Below, piece after piece: positions 12,351 through 24,504 of a DNA stretch of 64,000 nt (positions are counted from its first letter, which is position 1; every line of letters starts with the position of its first letter). A program made the translations under genes and the position numbers. The stretch is taken from positions 3,839,906 to 3,903,905 of the forward strand of contig OZ023199.1 of NCBI GenBank assembly GCA_963995505.1, read 5' to 3'. The notes under the pieces are model-generated. The model did not search any database. It was not told the origin of the DNA and saw only the letters and a list, made by a program, of their open reading frames with translations. The stretch comes from Hypericum androsaemum. Taxonomy: Eukaryota; Streptophyta; Magnoliopsida; Malpighiales; Hypericaceae.

Positions 12351-13143
12351 AGTTTCACATGTTCGACTTCTCATACGTAAAAACACTAAAGCGATTGTAC
12401 AATTTACCTGGACTCATTTGCTTAGATATTTTATAGATTGAGACAGAAACAAAAGAAAAGTTGAAGAGACAGAAAATGGTAGTTGCATTACATGTACTAA
12501 AAAAACAAAATTGCCTGGTATTAAAATACACATGTCCCTTAAGTAATTAAAAATTTGGCTACGTGATGATCCAATGTGGTCGGAATAGCTTGGCCACGTG
12601 GACACATTATATTGCACTAGCCAAATAATAAAAATTGATACTTCAATGTAGACTTGACCACGGTTCGAATTCGAACATCAAAATCGAATTAGTTCGAATT
12701 TATCAAAAATTTAAATCGTAATCAATTCTTCCAAAAATGAATCGAATACAAATTATGAACTTTCGAATTTGAATTGAATTTGAATTAATTCTTTAATTTT
12801 AATATTTAATAAAAAAATTGTGTGGATAATTGATTTTGAGTTTTATCCAAACCAATTTTATGTGGATATTTAGATTTCAAATGATTATTATAAGTACTAC
12901 TATATTCATAACCGGTTTTAAAAATATATAGTTTATCAAATAAATACATATCATATTTGAGTGATTATGTGAATAATATGACTAATATAGTTAATTAGTA
13001 AATTTTGAGAGAAAATTTATATATATCAAATTATCAACAAGAGAAGTAGAGAATTGAGATTGGAATGTATAAATGTTGAAGAATAAAAGGTGGTATTTAT
13101 AGAGTTAGAAATAAATTTTAATACATTAAAAATTAAGAACTGA
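12351..13143. other. AT-rich intergenic; no gene seen
   Basis: Very AT-rich DNA with a run of TTCGAATTCGAA-like words (12660-12790) that looks like a decayed inverted-repeat element without clear ends. No coding region or RNA gene is supported. Confidence 0.4.
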
Positions 13144-15885
13144 GATCGCCCAGTTGCCAAGATGCATGTGCTGCTTCTCCTCCTGGGTACCCTAGATGAA
13201 GTTTCGGATGCAGCGATCCATGTCCGCACAAACGCCATCGGGCAACAGACCAGTCTGCATCACATGATACGGGATAGAGGACAAGACAAAGCGTGCAAGC
13301 GCCCCCTACTCAAAGATCTCACCTTTTATCCCGTCATCTTACCTTGGAGTCGCTCGAGAAAATACGTGTAGGTCTTTGGCTACCTCGTTTTAAAGTTGTT
13401 GAGGCGCTGAGGTATTGACCCAAATCTATTATCAATGGAATGCCCATCACTCTGACTTGTCAGCTCCAGGCTAACGTTGTGGGAAACCATGAACTTGACT
13501 TGGGCAAACTAACCTGTTGCCCCGAGCAGCCATAAAAGGTCGATAGGAGTCTCACACCACTATCGCCTGGTCAACCGTCGCCTCATCTATCAAGATCAGG
13601 TCATCAGCATCCATCTGCTAAGATAGGGGAGGGTACCGAAGTGTCAGCTACCTTCCTACAACAGTTACTCTATAGCATGTGCAAGTCGCTCCATGCATAG
13701 AACAAATAAATAAGGGGTGACACAGTCACCTTGGCAGATACCACAGGAGGGGGAAAAGACCTATGTTTTCCCACCATTCCATAGGATGCGTATCGAGGTG
13801 GTAAAAATATACTACATAATCTAACCAATGAATTACCTCGGGAGGCCTATTAGGGCAAGCGTCTCTCAGAGAAAATCCCAGCTCAGACGACCATAGACTT
13901 TCTATAGGTCAAGCTTAATAGCCATCAAGTCATTCCTTCCACCTTTACGAGCAATCGAGTGAATCGTCTCCCTTAGGATGACAATGTTATCTGACTTATA
14001 GCATCACATCACAAAGCTGGACTGTATTGGACTAACCATCGTATCTGAGAGGGGCTTCAGGCAGCCCATCAATATCTTAGTAATGATTTTATATAGAATA
14101 CTACAGGGGCTGATAAGCCAAAACCGGGCCAGGGTGTCCAGCGTAGGCACTTTGAGGATCAGCATAATCAGAGTAGTATTCAGGTGAGGGAGAGTCGACC
14201 ACTGCGAAAGAACTCTTGGACCTGAGCATAAATTGAATCGCCTACCACCTCTCAGCATCTTTGAAAGAAAATAGCTTGATAGTCATCCTCATCTGGCACT
14301 TTGTAAGGCCCCATCAAAAATAATCTGTCATAGATATCCAACCGAGATGCTGGATTGCAGAGCCCCATCAAGAAGCTATCCTAAAGAGTCGGGAAACCAT
14401 TCCAGAACACAAAGTCTGATCTTAGTGGTTCCTCTTAAGAGCATAGCTACTGAAAGTGATTAAGAGCCATAGTGCAGAGGGAATCCTGGTCCTATATCTG
14501 ATCTTCGGTCAGGGATAGCAGGTTGCAGACTCGATTCCTATATCGTCGGGTAATGGTCAATGTATGAAAAAAGCGAGTGTTACGGTCTTCACCTGTGATC
14601 TAATCCTTGTTGGATTTTTGAAGCCAAAGCAAATCCTCCTGGTCGAGGATGCTCTCAAGCTCCGAACAGAGCTTGTTCTCCAGTCGGAGAAGGCCTCTCA
14701 AAATCCCAGTCTCCAGTGAGCGCTGGACTCTAACCTAGCCATGCATCTATCCTTACGATGAAGGATATGGCCAAGCACCTCGTGGTTCCACTATCGTAGA
14801 GTCAGAGTGAGGGTCTCTAGAGCACTGTTGGCAGTAGAAGTCCTGAGCTACTGAGAGTCGAGGAAGGGCATTAAGTTAGCGTGGAGGAGTCAGGCAGCTT
14901 GGAAATGAAAGGGCTCTCCCTCCTACTCCCTTCCTCTCTCAGCCGGAGGTCGAGGAGGATAGGCGAGTGATCAGACACCAAAGGTAGTAGATGTTTTACC
15001 ACTACCTCTGGCCATCCCATTTGCCATTTTCAATTGCACAACACTCAGTCTAGATGCTTGGATACCCGGGTGGAGGTTTCTCAACCGCGAGACCAAGTAA
15101 ACATCGGCCTTTGGTACCCAACATCAATATGGTCGAGCGAGTCAATGTTCTCTGTAAACTGTAGATCATGGTCGTGAGTCAGCTCCAAACTCTTGTCATT
15201 CCGTGGCTCTGGGGCTGGCGTAGACCACACTAAGTTGAAAGGCTGTCTAGTAGGAGCGGACCTCTGCGTGAATAATCTTATCATCCCAGATAAGGATACC
15301 AATTTGTCACAGTGTTTTCTTGAGAAGAGCTGTCTAAACATCTTAGATATGTGATTAAAAACTAATATAACTTCATAATGCTATTATTTAAGCTCTCCTT
15401 TGTTTTTTCTATGTAGAAGATATGTATTCAATAAAACTATATAGCCTGGTAATATCATCCCGAAAAAATCAACCACCTTGACTTCTAATTACAAGAACAT
15501 AAGAAGTAAACTACTTAAGGCAGATCAATCTACATGGTTAAAGATTCAAGCAACAATGTAACGTCTTGTCTACCAAAAATCTAGGAAACTAGGATCATTG
15601 GATCTTTATTCTCTATTTTAAAGTTGGACTCAAATCTTGATCTTTATTCTCTTTAAAAATAATGTAAAATTTGAGACCTAAATACCGAGCAGGGTAATGG
15701 CGACTAGCGAGTCTATGTAATTTAAAGATCATTAAAGTTATAAAAAATAAGTTGTCATTTGATTGTTCGCAAAACACAAATAGACAATCGAAAATGTGAA
15801 CAAATTAATATAAAGAAAATAAACAAGTAAATAAAAAATTAAAGTTGGGTAGGCCGATATTGAGAATTCAGTACTATGTTTAGTA

Positions 15886-15927
<42 letters not shown>

Positions 15928-18510
15928 AAAATTTTGGGTATAATTAGGACAGCATCCGTGTATAAACTCGATAAAAGTCAACATGTCTCGATTTGAATAG
16001 ACTTGTAGCAATGTATGCCATCAATCGTGGACGCCCAAAGAGACTCTTTGTTATCAAGAATTTTCCAGATCCATTTGAACAACAGCACGTGATTCCTTAG
16101 AACTAGTTTGTGTGCCCCAGCTCATGGTGTTCTCTTTTGGCATTTTTTTTTATTACGAACCTTTAATAATAAGCAAGAAAAAAATTATATAATGGGGATG
16201 AAAAAGAGGAGGAAAAAAAAGACTAAAAATAAAGCGAAGGCCTAAACGGATGACTATAATGGTAAATTCATGGTCATATATAGTAACTTATCCAAACAAA
16301 CCTACAAGTCGGGTAGTCAAGGGTGATATCAATCAGCCAGATTGCATCAAAAGTCCATATCATACTCCGACCAATGTAGATCCTCACCGGTGTAGGCAGT
16401 CACAGTCCTCTTCCTCGCTTGAAAACGAGTGTTCTTAGCAGGCGGTAGGTCAAAATCCTCCAAGGAATCGACCTCGTCTGCCCAATTGTTCTTCATCTTC
16501 CTCGTCATTGAACCCATGAGCTTCAACAGATCCGGAAGATCATCGTTGTCAGAAAAAATAACAACCTCAGTGCCTTCCTGACTTGGGATAGGCATGGAGT
16601 CCGTAGAAGGTAATGTCGAAGCCCGGCCCACTACTGATGGCGAAGAACCCTGAAGAGTCATAATTCTCTTTCTAAGAAAACCCGGTTGCAAACCCTTGCT
16701 CTTGGAGCCCTTAGAACCTGATTTCTTCTTATTCGAAGTCTTTTTAGGTATTACACCCCTCGCAGCTACATATGTGACCTTTCGGGCAACAACTAAAGCC
16801 TCATGTGAGCTTGACGTGTTAGAGTTTTCAACCGAACCAAATCTGAAATTACTTTCGACTTGGATGAAGTCGGGGTCAATGGTTCAGACACAATAGGACT
16901 ATTCGCTGACCCATACTCGGCGTGGCCTCTAGAGTATCCTCAATCTGCACGCCACTTTTCACAGGCGCGTTCTCGCCATCCGACTCCTGACCAACCTTGT
17001 TCGATACTACAATTTATGTGCAAGAGGTAGCCAAAACCTGTTCCGTGTTTGCCAGCCCGGAGATGCAACATGGGATCGTTATTTCAGTTGATTTTGGGCT
17101 CAGGCATAGCCTTCCCTCGAATTGTTCCGCAAGACCAAAGCTCTCATCCTCGAACACAGTTTCCATGTCATGCAAAGGAGAGCAAGTGAACACGCCATCA
17201 AACACATCTACTTGCTCCTGAGATTGCCCATTTACACATATCAAAGCTGCCTCCTTTGCAAAAGAACTAGAGGCAACCGAAGAATGGCTAAAACCAAATA
17301 CCATATCAACATTTGGCCTCCTTTTGACGTGGTGCACCTCTTGCTGCGCCAAGTTTTCTAAAACTGTAATAAAAGCCAGAGATGAAACACCTCAAACTCA
17401 GTGCTAGTTGGAGATTTGGAGCAAAGATCAGCACAAAACTCATCCCTCATCAATTGCTTCTCGCCGAACTCAGACACCACTACCACAGAGCCATCTTGTA
17501 ACACAAGTTTCTCATTGTCTAGCCCCGAATCAACAAGAACCAGTGCAAGGGCATCCGGTCTTGTAACTTCCGCAGGTGGTGCAAGAACAGGTATGCAAAG
17601 ATCCTCATTAGTACCAACCAAAACCTCACCTTCCTCAATTTTCACTTCATCACATAAGACATTAAACACATTAGAAGTAGAGACAATTGCATTCAGATTG
17701 ACAGTAGGGCGTGAACTCGTGGCATCATCAATTTTTGAAGCAGAAACCTTCTTTCTTTGCCAGATTTGCTTAGCATGACTTGGACCACCCTTAACACTCT
17801 ATTCGGTTCATGCACAACCCGCTTACCCGAACCAATTCTCCCTTTCTTTGCAGCATCTACACCATCATCACGGGGGTGCAACTTACGGCACACATCTTGG
17901 GAATGACCAATGCACTTGCAGTGGGCACAGAAACTGGGCGGGTCTTCATAGACTATCTCAACCAAGTAGATACCACCTTGATCCTTCTGTCCGTCAACCA
18001 TATGATGAGAATTAGGGTTCGGATCATGAGCGACCTGAATGGCCAAAGAACTCGGAAGAGCCTGGGCACTAGAAATCCCTGGCATGTACTGCATCATCGC
18101 CTCCAGAAACTGACACCAATAAGCAGAGAAGGCTGGATGCATCAAGGGTTCCCCTGGAAATCTTTCTTGAATGAGCGTGGTCGACAACTCAGTCTGGTCT
18201 CCGTAGCAGATATGGGCATGTGGCACGTCGGGGTGGCTTGAGAGACGACCGCGGGAGCGCCGGAGGAGTAGAAGACGAAACCCTAGCCTCGGGGCCCGGA
18301 GAAGGTACGAGCGGTGCAGGTCCGCCCACTACAGGGTGGCTCGAGCATAAAGATGCGACAAGAGGGAGGGCTCCGATAACCTCGTGGCCGGTAGAGTCGC
18401 CGCCATGGGCCCCCGGCGAGGCCCGGCCGGCGGCGGCTCCGAAGCAAGGGTGGGAGTAAAAGTCACCAAGGGGTCGCTTTCTCGCCCTAAAATTTGGTAC
18501 GCTACTCATA
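13144..18510 (-). mobile_element. Decayed L1-type LINE, minus strand
   Basis: Read on the minus strand, ORF1 remnants lie at about 18510-16347 and ORF2 remnants at about 15341-13144. ORF1 shows a CCHC zinc knuckle, FCAHCKCIGHSQDVC, near 17890-17935, preceded by GGIYLVEIVYEDPP, typical of plant LINE ORF1. ORF2 has an endonuclease piece (DVGYQRPMFTWSRG, near 15085) and a reverse-transcriptase piece (FWLISPCSILYKIITKIL, 14004-14258) matching the plant LINE FRPISLCN-YKIISKIL block. The frames are broken many times. A stretch at 15345-16250 with a TA microsatellite does not look like LINE and may be a later insertion, so these could be two elements. No poly(T) marks the 3' end near 13144, so that end is probably lost. 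Confidence 0.8.
15889..15922. repeat. TA microsatellite
   Basis: An uninterrupted run of about 17 TA units inside the non-LINE stretch 15345-16250, which is otherwise AT-rich with no gene. Confidence 0.95.
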
Positions 18511-19440
18511 AACAGTTCATATATCTCTTTTGGCAGGTTATCTAGTCAAAGATGCGATGTTTGCTTTTAGATAGATTTAAGATGCTTTTCTCTGCCATAG
18601 AGCGGTCTATGATCGAAGTTTCTCTTTGTTGTGTATTTCAACTGCTTGCAGCTCCATTGAATCTTCCAATTTATCCAATCTGTCGAACTGCCTTTGAGTT
18701 GATTACTGAAATTTTACATGTTTAAAAAAGATGAACGAAAGGATGTTGCAAAGTTTGTCATTCGGATTATAAATATACAATTATCAAAGGGTTCTAACTA
18801 TTTCTAAATAAATAATAATAAAATTGAAATAAAAGAGCATGTCAAAATTATCAAGAGGGACCCGAGAGTATAATAAAACTAAACACGGGAGATTTTATCA
18901 TCTACTTTGATAATCGTGGGGCTAAATCATAAATTTAGCCATAAAAGAGGGACCTCAGAATAATTTTCTTTTTTTTAACATTGCTAGATAGTTATTATAC
19001 TTGATTGCTTTCTGGGCAATTGGTAACTGTATGGTGAAACTTATGCAATCAAGGAGGTCTTATGGAATAAATTTGTTACCTTAATTTATCTACGTGAAAC
19101 CACATTCACTGCACTCTCTTTCCTTAGGCACGTCGATGGAAGACTCAATCGAGGAAGGAGACGATGGCCACGATTCCCTCACGGTCGTGACCCACGCTAT
19201 ACGCACAACATTATGGTTAATATCTTCCAAATTTCAGCACTTTTCATAGAGATTTTGAAATAAAAGAAAATTATCAATAGGTACGAAAATATTATCATAA
19301 ATTTACTCGTAAGAAATTAAACGTTAGGATTATCAATATTGTGGCCTAAACATATATTGAAAATTACTTAGGTTACGTAAATATCGGCGACATGTTTTTT
19401 TTCGCGAACAGTACATTAAATATCCTCCCTAAATACAATT
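18511..19440. other. Intergenic; no gene seen
   Basis: Non-coding DNA between the LINE and the upstream region of the 106-aa gene. A fragment at about 18855-18960 (GAGGGACCCGAGAGTATAAT and AGAGGGACCTCAGAATAATT) has the wording of the MULE terminal repeats seen at 2559 and 25728, probably a decayed relative. Confidence 0.35.
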
Positions 19441-19450
19441 CATAGCTCTT

Positions 19451-19458
19451 TATAAATA
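19451..19458 (+). promoter_or_regulatory. TATA box of the 106-aa gene, copy 1
   Basis: TATAAATA lies 168 bp upstream of the ATG at 19619. It is conserved in the second copy (41027-41034, the same distance from its ATG) within a block of more than 200 bp that is alike in both copies, which supports a shared promoter. Confidence 0.6.
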
Positions 19459-19618
19459 TGCAACATCCTATCCCAAATTGAATTAGATCTCCATAGTCCC
19501 AAAGGGGAACGGACATATATGTCACTCACCTATATATTTATTAGAAACAAAACTCAATTGACTTGAAGCAGTATATCATCAGTATACAGCGAGTAGGAAG
19601 TAAGTAATTGTCTGAACC

Positions 19619-19939
19619 ATGGCGACGATAACGACATCACCGGCGAAACCCCAGCGGAGCAAGTCATCGTCGTGGTCATCATCGTCACGTTCGGAAAGCA
19701 AATTCGTCTTCCCGGGTTGCCCTAATACTGATAATTCTATTCCTAGGCACAAGTTATTGACGAGCTACCAATTCACGAGGGAAGAAGACCGTAGGGGGAA
19801 TGGTATTCTCATGGTTTGCGCTTTGAAGAATTTGATTCTGAAACGGCGGATGAAGTCAAAGGCTAAGGAGGAGAAGTTGGTGTTGAGAAAGGGGAAAGGC
19901 GGGGATGGTAGTTTCCTGGGCAGATGCTTGAGCTTGTAG
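19619..19939 (+). CDS. Unrecognised small basic protein, 106 aa, copy 1
   Basis: A single-exon frame from ATG to TAG encodes a Ser-rich N-terminal part (SKSSSWSSSSRSESK), a central FVFPGCPNTDNSIPRHK and SYQFTREEDRRGN, and a Lys/Arg-rich C-terminal part (KRRMKSKAKEEK) ending GSFLGRCLSL. I do not recognise the family and assign no function. No signal peptide or membrane segment is evident; the basic stretch could be a nuclear localisation signal, which is inference. An intact paralogue of exactly the same length lies at 41197, with mostly conservative changes and no indel, which argues that the frame is maintained. A third copy at 39752 is dead. The ATG follows a conserved upstream region with a TATA box. 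Confidence 0.75.
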   Translation: MATITTSPAKPQRSKSSSWSSSSRSESKFVFPGCPNTDNSIPRHKLLTSYQFTREEDRRGNGILMVCALKNLILKRRMKSKAKEEKLVLRKGKGGDGSFLGRCLSL

Positions 19940-20424
19940 AGTTTCTGATTGTGAAGAACAAGTTACTTGGGACTAGAATAGGAAAAACAGAAAGAAAAAT
20001 ATATTCATATTATATGGGTCTGTCATATAATTTTAATCTTTATATTCCACATGGAATTAGAAGTTTAGACATATATTTATCTCCACAATTTTTTATTTTT
20101 GGTAATGGATAAATTTACGAAAAGAATTTTGTTTTAATCGATAGAAATATTATTGCTCCAAACCGGGAAAATACAACATCCAGGCAATCGGTTGTACAAG
20201 AGACGCAACCTCGCGTAAAAACAACGACAACCAGAGTTAAAATATAGATATATTTTCTAAATAGGAAAAAGTTATAGATATAGATAAGCAAAAAATATAG
20301 ATATATTTCTTAAATAGGCAAAAACTTAATATATTCCTAAAATAAATTAAAACTTAATTAAAAATAAAAAAACAATAGAGTCAACCCATAGTTGGTAGAC
20401 TTACCTGCTTCTTCCGCCACCACT

Positions 20425-20953
20425 GTGTCAAGTAGCAGGTTACTTCAAAATTTTGTGATTAAAAAAGGTAAATGAGTTAATTTTTTAAATTTATAAGTGT
20501 ATAAAATTAGTGTTAGGTTGTTCAAATAAGTCAAATTTTGATTTAATTTTACTTAATTTTCTGAGACCTACGCGTAGAGATCAAAAAATTACGCGAAATT
20601 AAAAAAACTCGTTCGGACAAACAATCACCAATTTATGCAACTTTTAAAATATATATATATAAATTAGTGGGTGATGGAGGCGACCTGTAACTAGGTCGAC
20701 TCTCTTTTTAAATTTTTTAAGTGTGTTAAGGGGACAACTTGTTGCTTGGGTATTTAAACAGGTGATTTTTTTTATTTTACATAATTTTTTGAGCTCTATG
20801 CATAGGTCTCAGTAAATTAAATAAAATTAAATTAAAATTTAACTTATTCGGACAATGTAATACTAACTTAAACTACTTATAAAATTTAAAAAATTAACTC
20901 ATGCACATCTTTTTTTATTCTAATTTTTTAAATTAAGTTGCTACTGAGACACC
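20425..20953. mobile_element. Foldback element with arms of about 200 bp
   Basis: The left arm (20425-20630) and right arm (about 20750-20953) are diverged inverted repeats. Outer ends read GTGTCAAGTAGCAGGTT and, reverse-complemented, GTGTCTCAGTAGCAACTT. Further in, TGAGTTAATTTTTTAAATTT and CTGAGACCTACGCGTAGAGA pair with their counterparts on the right. The spacer of about 120 bp contains GGAGGCGACCTGTAACTAGG. No coding capacity. A short related phrase occurs near 40510-40610. Superfamily unassigned. Confidence 0.6.
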
Positions 20954-21159
20954 GGAGAGCCTCAGCTAGTCCGAAGAACAAGAGACACCCAACCCCCGCA
21001 GAGACAGGAATACGGTTTGGAGGCAACAAATAGAACCACCAATACACTAGTAATATTTTATGATTAATTTTTACATATTTATAATGTTCATCGAACCAGC
21101 TCAGAAAACATTTTTAGGAATGACAGTTTGTTTTTTCGGTTTTCTATTTTGTGGAATTG

Positions 21160-22860
21160 TTAATTACTTAGAACTTAAAAGTGCAAATTTTGTATCATTT
21201 AACTTATTGCAAATTTGATGTTATTTGTATTTTTTTTATCAAATGTTAATTTCTAATGTATAAATTGTTTGAAATTTATTAAATTCCTATTTAATGTTAA
21301 TGTTTGTATAAAAAGTTTTAAATTTCTGAAATTATCACTTGAAAAATATTCAAAGGTCGAATCTATACAAATCAATAGTAAGATTTGGGTCAAACTCTGC
21401 AAATTAAGGTAGCTTTTGTATGATTCTTATCAACCCTACGAATACCTTAACTGAATCAAGTCCTTTCGACCAACTTTTATTGGTGACACTGACAATTATT
21501 AATACTTTTATTTCACAAAGTTCGTTTTCCTGATTTTCAACTTTGCCTTTTGCAAAAAGGCATGTGACACGTGTTGCCCTTCTTCCCCATTCCTAAATCC
21601 GAGTCTGGACTCTGTGGTAGGTGTAGGTCCTCTCGAAAGCGAGTAGAAAACGCGGCTCTCTCTCTCTTTCTTATATTTTTATATGATTTTACCAACAACG
21701 AAACCAAAACGAAACACGGTAGCTTGCCACAGACCGAGACCAAATGGTTTTAGAAACCCTAAACTTTGCTAATTTAAGTTGGTCCGGGTGTTAAATAATT
21801 TGTATTTAATAAAGTTTAGATTCTATTAAGTCCTCTTTAAAAATATCTATAAATTAAAATATTAATAAGAAGAATCACTCTTGATATGCTTCCACAATTT
21901 TCGACTATAAACATTTTTAAAAAATCAAATTGTCTGTTTGGAATGCATAAGATAAGGCATGTATCATTTATTAACGAAAGTCTCTTACCTGCGGAATAAA
22001 GAAACTACAAATAGTAAACACACTTCATTTATTACTACTCAATAGTTATAGCTGATATTCTTTTCAGGCCAAAATGCCCCCGACGGACGCAGGGTTTTGG
22101 GGCCCACAAATCTATTCTTTTTGTCCGAACTCTGAAGGGAGTTGTGGAACCGGGGGGGGTGGGGTGATTATTTGTTCATATATTGATAGGTGACATGCCA
22201 AAAAAATTGTAGGGAGAAATAAGATCATAGAGAAACGAGAAGCAGAGGAGAGGAGAAGATAACAATGTGGCAACTAATAGGGAGGCTGTGGAAGGGCCGC
22301 CAAGGTCCCAAGTTGCTGGGTCTGGGAAATGGTAAGATTTCATCTCTTTCTCTTCTTCATGTTATTGAGATTTTTTTACATGTAGATAGAATTTTATTAC
22401 TTTGTAAAACACCAAATTACAAACCGAGATCATCCAAACGAAACAAAAGGATGAAACATCACATTACTTGAGAGATATGTAAGTACAAAATAACATCTTT
22501 GTTTCCGAACTCATTGACCATATTAGACCGTATTAGTCATTATCCGATCCGTGAAAGAATAGAATAGAACGTAACATAAGCTAATGGATGAAGTTTACGC
22601 GGTGTGTGTTTCTCTCTGTATTGAGATATCTTTGTGTGTATGTTTCTGTATGCAGTGATACAGTGATAGATTATCTCAGTTGGTTTCATTTTCTTTGAGC
22701 TTCTTTTTTTATAATGGGTTCTTCTAAAACTACTATAGTTAGGAATGGATCAAAAGAATATTATGTGGGGATTATGAAAATATAGGAACCGGGTAATCTT
22801 GAAAGATATAGAAGTGATTAAGAGCTTCTCATTTACTCTATAATATGTTGAAGTGGCTAA
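21160..22860 (+). repeat. Older copy of the RLCK upstream region and first exon
   Basis: This block matches 51500-52700 and 54780-57850 in order: the TTTGTATCATTTAAC block, the TTGCCACAGACCGAGACC block at about 21720, the upstream region, exon 1 at 22265 and the start of intron 1. It preserves the empty site for three TEs that entered the other copies (30142-31045, 55392-56243 and 56490-56786). Confidence 0.75.
22265..22331 (+). pseudogene. Lone RLCK first exon, Gly2 lost
   Basis: The 67-nt exon has the length and phase of the first exons at 24505 and 45237 and is followed by an intact donor GTAAGATTTCATCTC. It reads MWQLIGRLWKGRQGPKLLGL, so the second codon is Trp (TGG) where the intact copies have Gly. 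That would abolish N-myristoylation. No exon 2 to 6 follows before the next RLCK gene at 24505, which has its own first exon. Probably non-functional, though a transcript could be made. Confidence 0.75.
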
Positions 22861-24109
22861 TTTTGGAGTAACTCTATCTTGGAGAGAATTCCAAGGTTAA
22901 TGCGTTTGGTCTGGAGGTAGGATTAGGATGAATGACCTGCTGGAAAATTTTTAGAATGTGTGTAAATAAGGATAAAACACACTACAAAAGACCTGTGTTG
23001 ATTTGTGGAGACAATCGGTCAAATCACAGGACGTTACAACACCAGTATTAAATACTTATTGAAAAAAATTTGATACTTTTCAAAAATTCCACTCAACCCA
23101 AACATGAATTGGATTCTTATTGAGGCAAATAGCTCTTATCTAGTACTAAGATGGTCTCAAGCAAATATGTTAGAATTTAAATCTCATATTGCTTATGGAA
23201 CATACATGGGCCTTTATATTATGGATTAGAATCTATCTACACAACGAGTCGAGATTTTTGATTGAATATGAATAATGCACGACCCCTTTTTCGTTACATG
23301 CGAGTCAAAATGTTCAAACTCTTATTACCACGTGCTACAAATGTACAAACTTCACCTGATATTTGAAATGAATTTTGTTTGAGCGATGTGTTAGAGTATC
23401 AATCACACATTGCTCAATAGACATACATAAACCATTTATATAATGAATTAGACAGTAACTATTTATTGTCTTACGTTTTTTGATTCAAAATATACCGAGA
23501 AACTTGGATGTACAATTAAATTAAAACAATGACCGGTTGCATTGAATTCCTCAAAAGTACAAGGAACTAGTATATCTGCAACACAAGAAAATTCAGAGAA
23601 AAATTTACAGAACTACAAAGATCCTTCGAAAGAACAATCTTCTCCCGTCCCCTTCTAAATTGATCTTATTTTCAGAGGAGGCACCCAAGACAGATCCCGA
23701 AAACCATTGAAGTATGTACGCAAGCACAGGGAGACTCAAATCAACAAGGCTAAAGGAAAGCAAACAGTCAACTTATCAAAAGAGACCAATGATCCGAACG
23801 TTAAAGAGATTTTGATTCATTTTAAAAAATTATAAATTCAAGTTTTACGAATTAAAAAAAACACAATTAAGAAAAGTTGTCTTCTAACTATGATTCGAAA
23901 GTGTTCTAGTGGATATTTAAAAAAAACCCACTTACAGGTCGCTTCGAATTGGGCTCTTCCTTCTCTCCTTCGCTTCGGTCACCACCATGGTCAACGGGGT
24001 AGCCATATCTGCACCTTGAAAACCTCATCCGAGACACAAATAACAAACATGAGAGAGAGAGAGAGAGAGAGAGAAGGTGAGAGGTAAGGTCCTTGAAGAC
24101 TAAAGACCA

Positions 24110-24472
24110 TTGACCTTCTAAATAGCTGGACACAACTCAGCTACCAGTCTACAAACCACACGTGTCGTCCATTGAAGCCCACCAGCCAGGGAGAGAAAAA
24201 ACCAAAAGAACTTAGGTGGATGGCCACGTCACTTCCAAAACTAACATATCATTTCGTAATAATTATCATTCATCAGACAAGGCATCTATCGACGAATCAA
24301 GTCACTTTCAATTCAGAAATAACGAAAACTAAAACATAGTATATATATTCATTTCTCTGATCAGAGGGGAAGGGCGGAGAAAACATAAGGGAAAGGTACA
24401 GTAGGAGAGAGAGAGGGAGGTGTCTTTTAGTTTATATAAAGCTTTTTTTATAGAGTTTTTAGTTTATATAAA
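24110..24472 (+). promoter_or_regulatory. RLCK promoter: W-box, G-box/ABRE and TATA motifs
   Basis: Upstream of the ATG at 24505 lie TTGACC (W-box core, 24110-24115), the palindrome ACACGTGT (G-box/ABRE type, 24158-24165), CCACGTCAC (24224-24232) and two TATATAAA boxes (24433-24440 and 24465-24472) that come from a small tandem duplication. The W-box, G-box and CCACGTCAC recur at matching places before the paralogue at 45237 (ACACGTGT 45037-45044; CCACGTCAC 45103-45111). Known binders of these motifs are WRKY and bZIP/bHLH factors; stress or ABA control is inference. Confidence 0.5.
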
Positions 24473-24504
24473 GCTAAAAGGGAAAGATCCCGAGAAGATA
24501 AAAA

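Noticed and set aside
16250..18241. Plus-strand frames opposite the LINE ORF1
   Set aside because: The minus strand carries the CCHC knuckle and LINE wording; the plus frames are shadows.
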